Shown in pieces: positions 24,298-30,739 of a DNA stretch of 30,739 bases; position 1 is the stretch's first letter, and the number at the start of each line of letters is the position of its first letter. The DNA comes from Mageeibacillus sp. UBA5734 (GTDB lineage: Bacteria; Bacillota; Clostridia; Saccharofermentanales; UBA5734). The notes below the pieces were generated by a model that had not been told where the DNA came from, searched no databases, and saw only the letters and a program-made list of their open reading frames with translations. The position numbers were made by a program, and so were the translations under genes. The stretch is taken from the NCBI GenBank assembly GCA_002419365.1, contig DIGA01000079.1:1-30739 (forward strand). Direction: 5' to 3'.

Positions 24298-24413
24298 TGA
24301 CAGCCGGCCTTCTGTATGCTGAATCCTTCTGTCATCCACTTCCGGGCTGGCATTTTACCGGAAAGTATGGAAAATAGGGATATAGAACGTTCTTTAAGTC
24401 CAAAAGGGGAACC

Positions 24414-25784
24414 ATGCCAGATCTGCATCTGCCAGACCGCCAGACCGCCAGCATCGCCCGCGAAGTGTTGGACCTGACCCGCGACACCCTGATGGTGGCC
24501 CTGCGCTTTCTCGGCCCTGCCCTGGACCAGCCAGTTTTCCAGGATTCAGGACGGGACCTGTTCTCGACCGATGGCCAGCGTGTTGCCTTTGGCCAGAAAT
24601 CACTGCTCGACCGCTATCAGGCCAGTCGTGAGCACGTGGCCAGAGATTATCTACATCTCATCTTGCACCTGGTGCTCCTTCATCCCTTCGCCGGCCAGAA
24701 AGCGCGGCCTGACTACTGGGACCTGGCCTGCGATATTGCCGTCGAAACCATCATCGACGAATTAAACCTGGTGCAGACAGAATGCCCCGGAACATCTGCT
24801 CGCCGAGCCCTGGCCCGCCAATTGAAACAAGAGGCGCGAGCTTTAACTGCAGAGCGTCTTTACCAGTTTTTCCTTGGCCAGTCTTTGCCTGATGCAACCA
24901 TGCTCCAGTGGCAGGATCTGGTGTTGCGGGATGACCATCATGACTGGCCCCTGCGAAAGATCGCGCCGGATGAAGACTCTGAAAACCAACAAGACACCCC
25001 GTTGCCTTTACATCCTGACGCCGAGCAGCAAGATGCGCAAAGCAGGGCCCGTGAACGATGGGAAGCCATCAGCAGCCGGATCCAGGTGGATCTGGAGACA
25101 CTCTCCCGGAACTGGGGCGGCCGCTCGGGTACCTTGACGGCTGCGATTGAACGAGCCAACCAGTCGAGGGTGAATTACCGGTCCTTCCTGCAGCGATTCA
25201 TGGTCCTGGATGAAGCCCTGCGGATCAATGATGATGAATTCGACACGGTGTTCTATACGTATGGTCTGACACTCTATCGCAATCTGCCGTTGATCGAACC
25301 ACTCGAATACAAGGATGTTCCAAAAATCCGTGATCTCGTCATTGCCATCGATACATCTGCCTCTTGCAGTGGCGATACGGTCCAGTCTTTCATCCGCAAA
25401 ACGGGTGACATCCTCAGTCAGAACGAGGCGTTTTTCCAGACCTTCAATGTCTTTCTCATCCAATGCGACGCCAAGGTCCAGTCCGTCGTCCAGCTGAAAA
25501 AACCAGATGACTTTGCCCGCTACACCGCCAGTGAACAGTTATGTGGTTTCGGTGGCACGGATTTTCGCCCAGTGTTCCAGCTGGTCGATGACATGATCAG
25601 GCAGAGTCACTTCACCCAGCTCAAGGGGCTGATCTATTTTACAGACGGCCAGGGCACCTACCCAGAAAAGAAACCCGCCTATGAGACGGCATTTATCTTC
25701 CTCAACGACGAGGGCACTCAGGTGGCTGTGCCACCCTGGGCCATCAAGCTGATCTTGCACGAAGAAGACCTCGACCAGCTTTGA
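24414..25784 (+). CDS. DUF2201 / von Willebrand factor A-like protein
   Basis: The 456-residue protein has an N-terminal DUF2201 (putative metallopeptidase-like) region at about 15-270 and a C-terminal VWA-like domain at about 305-450. The VWA metal site is complete: D313, S315 and S317 (DTSAS), T382 (GFGGTDF) and D411 (FTDG). The N-terminal helix reads HLILHLVLLH, with H81, H85 and H90 in HExxH-like spacing but Leu where a peptidase has Glu. It is therefore probably a metal-binding or purely structural site. Such proteins pair with MoxR ATPases, as here, 33 bases upstream of one. It is predicted cytoplasmic, with no signal peptide. Substrate unknown. Confidence 0.85.
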   Translation: MPDLHLPDRQTASIAREVLDLTRDTLMVALRFLGPALDQPVFQDSGRDLFSTDGQRVAFGQKSLLDRYQASREHVARDYLHLILHLVLLHPFAGQKARPDYWDLACDIAVETIIDELNLVQTECPGTSARRALARQLKQEARALTAERLYQFFLGQSLPDATMLQWQDLVLRDDHHDWPLRKIAPDEDSENQQDTPLPLHPDAEQQDAQSRARERWEAISSRIQVDLETLSRNWGGRSGTLTAAIERANQSRVNYRSFLQRFMVLDEALRINDDEFDTVFYTYGLTLYRNLPLIEPLEYKDVPKIRDLVIAIDTSASCSGDTVQSFIRKTGDILSQNEAFFQTFNVFLIQCDAKVQSVVQLKKPDDFARYTASEQLCGFGGTDFRPVFQLVDDMIRQSHFTQLKGLIYFTDGQGTYPEKKPAYETAFIFLNDEGTQVAVPPWAIKLILHEEDLDQL

Positions 25785-25817
25785 CGCAGCAAAAACGCAC
25801 CCAAAGGAGCCAACGCC

Positions 25818-27380
25818 ATGGATATCAAAAGCGCCAAGCAGCAAATCCAGAATGCCATCGCAGCCTATCTGAAAAAAGACGAACTGGGCAATTACCGGAT
25901 CCCGCTTGAAAAACAGCGGCCGATCTTTCTGCTCGGCGCACCTGGCATCGGCAAGACAGCCATCATGGAACAGATCGCCCAGGAGCTTGGCATCAGCCTG
26001 GTGTCTTATTCCATGACCCATCATACCCGGCAAAGTGCCCTTGGCCTGCCGTTCATCCTGCGCAAAACGTATGGGGGTGTCGACTATGACGTATCTGAAT
26101 ACACCATGAGTGAAATCATAGCCGCAGTGTATGACACCATCGAAGAAACCGGGATCGCGGAAGGAATCTTGTTCCTGGACGAAGTCAACTGTGTCTCTGA
26201 GACGCTGGCGCCGGCGATGTTGCAGTTTCTGCAGTTCAAAGTCTTTGGCCGGCACCGGTTGCCAAAAGGATGGATGGTCGTCACAGCCGGCAATCCGCCT
26301 GAATACAACAAGTCCGTGCGTGAATTTGACATTGTCACCATGGACCGCTTGAAACGGATCGATGTCGAACCGGATTATGCCGTCTGGAAAGAATATGCCT
26401 GGCACTATCAAGTGCATGGCAGCATCCTGTCCTACCTCGAAGTGCGTCAACAGGATTTCTACACAGTCGAATCAACCGTCGATGGCAAGAGCTTTGTCAC
26501 GGCCCGAGGCTGGGAAGACCTGTCCAAGATGATTGTGCTGTCCGAAGAACTGGGCTTGCCGGTGGATCACCATCTGACGGGCCAATACCTGCAAAACTCA
26601 CGGATCGCCCGTGAATTCGCTCTTTATTATGAACTGTACAACGCCTACAAGGACCAGTATCAGATCGAGGCTATCATGTCTGGCCAGGCCAGTGAAGAGG
26701 TGATCTTGAAAGCGCAGGCGGCACCGTTTGACGAACGATTGTCTTTGCTGGGCCTGCTGCTGGATGCCCTGGGGCAGGACATGCACGGCTGTCTGGTGGA
26801 CGATGCCCTGGTCGAGCATCGTTTCAAGGTCCTCAAGAGCATCCGGTCGGAAATGGAACAACCTGCTTCCGACGCTCAGGCGATCCTTGCCCGCCAGATC
26901 CAGCTGCAGCAGAAAGCCTTGGAAATCGGCGAACGTTCCCTGACCTTGACTGAGGAACGCAAGCACCTGGTCCAGCTGTTGATCAAAAGCCTGGAAAACG
27001 ACCAGCGCGACTTGATCCTCGGTGGAGCCAGCGCGCACCGGGCGCCATTTGACCTGCTTAAAAGCACCTTTGACCAGGCAGTCACCCAGCTGGAAGCAGA
27101 TTCCACCCAGGTCCGGGAGCGGCTGCATCACGTGTTTGAATATGTCAACGCGGCCTTTGGCGATGGTCAGGAACGCAGGACGCTCATGTCTGGCCTGACG
27201 AACCATCCCGATTCAGCTCGGTTTATCAGCCGGTTCGGGTGTGATGATTATTTTGCCCACAGCGATGACTTGAAACTGTTTGATCGTCACCAGGCAATCT
27301 TGTCAGCCATGGCCAATCTGCAGAACGGGATCACACAGGTTGACTCATCCAATGGATCCGTTTCTGGAGACCAGGCATGA
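25818..27380 (+). CDS. MoxR-type AAA+ ATPase
   Basis: This 520-residue AAA+ ATPase has Walker A GAPGIGKT (residues 40-47), Walker B ILFLDE (117-122) and sensor 1 in VTAGNPPEYN (N159). The EYTMSEIIAAVYDTIEETG stretch is shared by clostridial MoxR proteins that sit beside DUF2201 genes. After the AAA core (to about residue 280) a long helical C-terminal part follows (about 330-480), longer than in classical MoxR. MoxR proteins act as chaperone-like remodellers with VWA partners. The ATG has AAAGGAG upstream, and the stop overlaps the next start as ATGA, indicating an obligate operon. Confidence 0.9.
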   Translation: MDIKSAKQQIQNAIAAYLKKDELGNYRIPLEKQRPIFLLGAPGIGKTAIMEQIAQELGISLVSYSMTHHTRQSALGLPFILRKTYGGVDYDVSEYTMSEIIAAVYDTIEETGIAEGILFLDEVNCVSETLAPAMLQFLQFKVFGRHRLPKGWMVVTAGNPPEYNKSVREFDIVTMDRLKRIDVEPDYAVWKEYAWHYQVHGSILSYLEVRQQDFYTVESTVDGKSFVTARGWEDLSKMIVLSEELGLPVDHHLTGQYLQNSRIAREFALYYELYNAYKDQYQIEAIMSGQASEEVILKAQAAPFDERLSLLGLLLDALGQDMHGCLVDDALVEHRFKVLKSIRSEMEQPASDAQAILARQIQLQQKALEIGERSLTLTEERKHLVQLLIKSLENDQRDLILGGASAHRAPFDLLKSTFDQAVTQLEADSTQVRERLHHVFEYVNAAFGDGQERRTLMSGLTNHPDSARFISRFGCDDYFAHSDDLKLFDRHQAILSAMANLQNGITQVDSSNGSVSGDQA

Positions 27381-29299
27381 TCCTGCTGATGGAAAAAGGC
27401 CGGGCAGAAAATTATTCCGGTATGCTGTGCCCGGACAGCCAGGTCGAAATCCCCGACGGGGTGACCCAGATCGGCAGCAGGGCATTTTTCCGCATGCGCG
27501 ATCACAACATCACCGATATCCCGCGTTTTCGCAGCATCCAGATCCCAGACAGTGTCAGGGAAATTGCTGCCGAGGCTTTCTATCGTTGCGAAGCACTGGA
27601 ATCCGTCCGGCTGCCTTCCGGTCTGACCCGGATTGAATCCGGCACCTTCCGACTCTGCCGCAGCCTGCGCGAAATCATCCTGCCTGACTCCATCCGGGAG
27701 ATTGGCACACAGGCGTTTGCCGGTTGTACCCATCTCGAGTCCATCCTTTTACCGGAGGGTTTGGAACGGATCGGCGAATCCGCTTTTGCCGATTGCCAGA
27801 ACCTCCGGCAGATCAAGCTGCCCTCGACACTGGTGCAGATGGGCCCTGGTGCTTTTGCCAATTGTGCGGCCCTTCAGGAACTGGTCATACCGGATGGTAT
27901 CGATGCGATCAACGACAATCTGCTGGAGGGGTGCGTCAGTCTGCAGTCGATTTCCCTGCCCCCGACAATCCGGCACATTGGCATGACGGCTTTTGCCAAC
28001 TGCCAGAGCCTCGGTGCACTGCATGTACCGGCAGGCGTGCAGCAGATCGGCCTGGGAGCCTTTTCCAAATGTTACAGTCTCCGACAGTTGAACCTGCCCG
28101 CTGGACTGAAAAGAATCGAAGAGCGGACTTTTCTCGGTTGTGTCTTGCTTGATGCCGTGGAACTGCCTGCCACCATCCACACCATTTCCGACATGGCCTT
28201 TAAAAGCTGTGATGCGTTGACACACATTGTTCTGCCTGACCGTCTCAGCAAACTGGGCCGCTGGGCATTTGACGATTGTCGCAATCTGCGGCACATCCAG
28301 TTACCAGAACATCTGTCCCAGCTGGGCGAGGGCGTTTTCATCCGTTGTGAGCAATTGGCTCACCTGGATGTGCACCCGGATAACCCGGTCTTCTCGTCCC
28401 GGGATGGTGTTCTGTTTGACAAGCCGTTCGAGCGCCTCCTGGTTTTCCCGGAAGGTCATCCGGCAGCCCGTTACACCGTGCCAGAATGCATACGCGAAAT
28501 TGCCGCCCACGCTTTCAAGGGGTGTCGACAGCTGACCCGGCTGGAATTGCCCTCAGAGCTGCAGATGATAGGCCCCTGGGCTTTGACAGGCTGCACCCAT
28601 CTGCGCCAGCTGGTCATTCCCCCTCTCGTGAAACACCTCCCTCAAGGGATCTTTTCCGGTTGCAGCCAGTTGGAGACCCTGGTCTTGCCGGATGGCCTCG
28701 AATCCATTGCAGACAAAGTCTTTGCTGAGTGCAAAAGTCTCAGGCGCCTTCAGATTCCGGCACATCTGCACCAAACCAGTGAACGCGCCTGGGTGGGGCT
28801 CAGGCAGCTGGAAATCCGGCTGCCGGCTATAGCCACCCCTCTTCCAGGTGAAACCTGTGATGTCATCCTGTTCCCCGACTGGACACGGTTGACGTTTGAG
28901 GAAGCAACTGAATTTTGCCTGTGTGTCCAGGCGCAGGATGGCAGGTTGGCCATCGATGAAACACGGTACGACCAATTGTGGAGCCAATTGACCTGGCTAC
29001 AGGAACGGTTTGCCATGGCTGTAGTCCAGTTGCGCTGTCCCAGTCGCCTGTCGCTGGAAAGGCTATCCCTGTATCTGGATTTCATGCGTGCACATGCGGC
29101 GCAACTCATGCCTGGTGTCATCGACCAGCAAGATTTGGCCGCCTGCCAGGTCTTGCTCGAGCATCAATTGCTGAGTGAGTCGGTCCTCGAAGCTGCCATT
29201 GAACGAGCCAACGACGGCCACCATGCTGAAATCCTGATGCGCTTGCTGCACTACCAGCACCAGACAAGAGGTCCGCGATCGTTCCGGTATGAATTCTAA
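27377..29299 (+). CDS. Cytoplasmic leucine-rich-repeat (LRR_5/BspA-type) protein of the MoxR module
   Basis: The product is 640 residues with no signal peptide or membrane segment. About 17 repeats of roughly 23 residues cover residues 24-490, following the pattern LPxGLxxIGxxAFxxCxxLxxI. One longer, irregular unit (about 325-375, DVHPDNPVFSSRDGVLF) is a usual break in BspA-type LRRs. A non-repeat helical C-terminal domain (about 490-640) ends with an ERANDGHHAEILMRLLHYQH stretch. BspA-type LRRs are usually surface proteins, so a cytoplasmic copy translationally coupled to MoxR (ATGA) suggests a protein-binding adaptor. Function unknown. Confidence 0.85.
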   Translation: MILLMEKGRAENYSGMLCPDSQVEIPDGVTQIGSRAFFRMRDHNITDIPRFRSIQIPDSVREIAAEAFYRCEALESVRLPSGLTRIESGTFRLCRSLREIILPDSIREIGTQAFAGCTHLESILLPEGLERIGESAFADCQNLRQIKLPSTLVQMGPGAFANCAALQELVIPDGIDAINDNLLEGCVSLQSISLPPTIRHIGMTAFANCQSLGALHVPAGVQQIGLGAFSKCYSLRQLNLPAGLKRIEERTFLGCVLLDAVELPATIHTISDMAFKSCDALTHIVLPDRLSKLGRWAFDDCRNLRHIQLPEHLSQLGEGVFIRCEQLAHLDVHPDNPVFSSRDGVLFDKPFERLLVFPEGHPAARYTVPECIREIAAHAFKGCRQLTRLELPSELQMIGPWALTGCTHLRQLVIPPLVKHLPQGIFSGCSQLETLVLPDGLESIADKVFAECKSLRRLQIPAHLHQTSERAWVGLRQLEIRLPAIATPLPGETCDVILFPDWTRLTFEEATEFCLCVQAQDGRLAIDETRYDQLWSQLTWLQERFAMAVVQLRCPSRLSLERLSLYLDFMRAHAAQLMPGVIDQQDLAACQVLLEHQLLSESVLEAAIERANDGHHAEILMRLLHYQHQTRGPRSFRYEF

Positions 29300-29889
29300 T
29301 CTTGAGACAGGACAGGCATCCGGATCCAGGAATCGGCTGGTGCCAGCGCCGCGGCTTCTGCTGCATCGTGGGTAACCACCAGCAAGGTCTTCCCCTGTGC
29401 TTTGGACTGGACATACGACAGCACACTGCTTTTCGTGTCAGGGTCCAGACCTTTGAAAGGCTCATCGAGCACAATCAAGTCACTGTCAGCCAGCATGGCC
29501 CGGACAATCGAAACCCGGCGCTGCTGGCCACCACTCAGGGTCCGGACCGGCTGCTGGATACTGCCCGAAAGGCCGATTTCCACCAGGTGCTGGACGATGG
29601 TCTGGCGACTTAAGGATTTGCCCGTGACCAGACGTACATTCGCCAGGGCAGAAAACGGACTGCAGAGACGTTCTTCCTGAAATACGGCGCTGATCTTGTC
29701 CGGCAGGCCAACGATCTGGCCTTCGTCGAGTCGTTCCAGACCCATCAGGAGCCTGAGGAGCGTCGTCTTGCCACAGCCAGAAGGCCCCATGATAACGGTG
29801 GTCTCATGATCGGGCAAGACAGCCGAAAATTGATTGAGCACGGGCCGGCCAGCATAGGACTTGCTCACGTTTTTGATTTCAATGGCCAT
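29296..29889 (-). CDS. NitT/TauT-type ABC transporter ATP-binding protein
   Basis: The ATPase (197 residues) has Walker A GPSGCGKT (35-42), Q-loop Q71, signature LSGGQ (118-122), Walker B LIVLDEP (138-144) and H174. All catalytic motifs are present, but at 197 residues it is about 50 shorter than typical nitrate/taurine-type ATPases, mainly at the C-terminus. Small anaerobe versions of this kind are known. ATG at 29889 lies 2 bases after the permease stop. Its stop codon overlaps that of the convergent LRR gene by 2 bases. Confidence 0.9.
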   Translation of the reverse strand: MAIEIKNVSKSYAGRPVLNQFSAVLPDHETTVIMGPSGCGKTTLLRLLMGLERLDEGQIVGLPDKISAVFQEERLCSPFSALANVRLVTGKSLSRQTIVQHLVEIGLSGSIQQPVRTLSGGQQRRVSIVRAMLADSDLIVLDEPFKGLDPDTKSSVLSYVQSKAQGKTLLVVTHDAAEAAALAPADSWIRMPVLSQD

Positions 29890-29891
29890 AG

Positions 29892-30665
29892 TCAACGGCT
29901 CTCCACAAAGGCAAACAATCGATCCAAGCCCTGGACAATGGCTTTGTCTACCAGGATCGAGAGTCCAACCACGACGATGGTCCAGGCAAACAAGTCTCCC
30001 GTATCCAGGTAGACTTTGGCCTGATAAAGCCGTTCCCCGATCGTTCCGGATGGAATGCCGATGACCTCAGCTGCAATGCCGGCTTTCCAGGCCAGGCCCG
30101 TGGCGACGGTACAGGATGCAACCAGGAAAGGGCGCAGCTGCGGCAGGTAGATGTAGACAAGGCGACGCCAGCGGCTGACTTTAAAGACCGCTGCCATCTC
30201 AAGCAACTGGATGTCAGTGGAGCGGATCCCTTGCAGGACGCTGGTGTAAATGATTGGCAACACCATCAGGAAAGAAATGAAAACGGACAAACTGCGCGAG
30301 TCCAGCCAGATCAGGCACAAGATGATGAACGATGCGACCGGAGTCGCTTTGATTGCGGCCATATAGGGCCAGAACAAGGTATCGACCAGATGCCAGCGCG
30401 CAGAAACAACAGCCAGGAAGATGCCTGTCACCAACGCCAGGGCAAAACCCAGGAGAATCCTGCCCAGGGAGTGGGAGACCGCCAGCCAGAAAGCGCCTTG
30501 GCCAGACAGAGTCGCAAGCCGGACGAGAGCGGTCCACGGCGAAACAAGGAGCAAGTGGCTCTGGACCAGCCAGGCTGCCAGCTGCCAGACCCATAAAGCC
30601 AGGAAGATGGACAGCGCTTTAGCCCAGGAGGGAAGCTTGCCTGTGGTTGTCACGGACACGCTCAA
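29892..30665 (-). CDS. NitT/TauT-type ABC transporter permease
   Basis: The permease (257 residues) has about six membrane helices and the EAA loop (EMAAVFKVSRWRRLVYIYLPQLRPF), which contacts the ATPase. It resembles the SsuC/TauC/ThiX group, which imports nitrate, sulfonates, thiamine precursors or similar anions; the substrate cannot be told from this sequence. The TTG at 30665 overlaps the TGA of the upstream binding-protein gene (TTGA). A GTG at 30659 is an alternative start. Confidence 0.88.
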   Translation of the reverse strand: MSVSVTTTGKLPSWAKALSIFLALWVWQLAAWLVQSHLLLVSPWTALVRLATLSGQGAFWLAVSHSLGRILLGFALALVTGIFLAVVSARWHLVDTLFWPYMAAIKATPVASFIILCLIWLDSRSLSVFISFLMVLPIIYTSVLQGIRSTDIQLLEMAAVFKVSRWRRLVYIYLPQLRPFLVASCTVATGLAWKAGIAAEVIGIPSGTIGERLYQAKVYLDTGDLFAWTIVVVGLSILVDKAIVQGLDRLFAFVESR

Positions 30666-30739
30666 GGCTGGAAATAGAACGCATCATCCGGCAGCTGGCC
30701 ACCGACCGACTTGGCATTCTGGGCCATGAGCACCTCTAG
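30662..30739 (-). CDS. 3' end of an ABC transporter substrate-binding protein gene (partial)
   Basis: Only the last 25 codons lie in the window, read leftward from the right edge. The visible tail (SVGGQLPDDAFYFQP) resembles the PxDxFY end of NitT/TauT-type periplasmic-binding proteins. With the two genes downstream it would complete a binding protein, permease and ATPase operon. The call rests mainly on position. Confidence 0.55.
   Translation of the reverse strand, partial: LEVLMAQNAKSVGGQLPDDAFYFQP

Noticed and set aside
24384..24393. AGAACGTTCT as a LexA box
   Set aside because: The half-sites GAAC and GTTC abut, whereas the DinR box needs four bases between them.
25539..26450. 303-codon minus-strand frame
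   Set aside because: It lies antisense across the end of the VWA gene and the MoxR P-loop region; no start signal or family resemblance.
27377..29299. Tandem DNA repeat in the LRR gene
   Set aside because: The roughly 69-base period reflects protein repeats that have diverged too far to be a DNA-level repeat array.
1..30739. tRNA, rRNA, CRISPR arrays, insertion sequences, phage genes
   Set aside because: No cloverleaf, rRNA segment, direct-repeat array, transposase or phage gene was recognised by reading both strands.

Overview
The window looks like chromosomal DNA of a strictly anaerobic, fermentative Gram-positive bacterium, probably a Clostridia-like Firmicute of moderately high GC. The signs are: a 2Fe superoxide reductase; a [4Fe-4S]-type PurF with the residue pattern of the Bacillus enzyme; an aldo/keto reductase carrying two 4Fe-4S clusters; a YfhO-family membrane protein; a DUF2201/MoxR pair; and a DinR-type (Firmicute) SOS box. 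This is inferred from gene content; no rRNA or tRNA gene is present to settle it. Genes are densely packed, with many ATGA or short overlaps, strong AGGAGG-type ribosome sites and several TTG/GTG starts.

Layout. 131-5232: housekeeping genes on both strands (a left-handed beta-helix acyltransferase-like protein, an RluA-type and an RluF-type pseudouridine synthase, an RlmI-like methyltransferase, a universal-stress-like protein, purF). 5377-6609: an HD-domain hydrolase, a 350-bp region holding its own promoter and a strong terminator, and a 95-residue membrane protein whose promoter is bracketed by two LexA/DinR boxes. 6827-9100: dCMP deaminase, lysA and desulfoferrodoxin, all on the minus strand. 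9171-15804: a minus-strand run of yfhO-like, SRAP peptidase, cupin, nitroreductase, carboxynorspermidine decarboxylase and carboxynorspermidine synthase. The last two form the aspartate-semialdehyde-dependent route to spermidine or norspermidine. 15938-17038: a ferredoxin-fused aldo/keto reductase.

17103-23782 is a complete nine-gene N-type (Na+-type) F-ATPase operon in the diagnostic order atpD-C-Q-R-B-E-F-A-G, without a separate delta gene. The c subunit carries a Na+-type site (E63, S64, T65, Y68) and a second carboxylate (E30). The b subunit is extended by a domain that looks delta-like. A YccF-family membrane protein follows.

24414-29299 is a three-gene plus-strand module: a DUF2201/VWA protein, a MoxR-type AAA+ ATPase and a cytoplasmic leucine-rich-repeat protein. 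Its role is unknown. It meets, at overlapping stop codons, a NitT/TauT-type ABC importer whose binding-protein gene runs off the right edge.

The observations most worth following are the SOS-controlled small membrane protein (candidate division inhibitor), the VWA-MoxR-LRR module, the N-ATPase with its extended b subunit, and the orphan promoter-to-terminator unit at 5962-6312.
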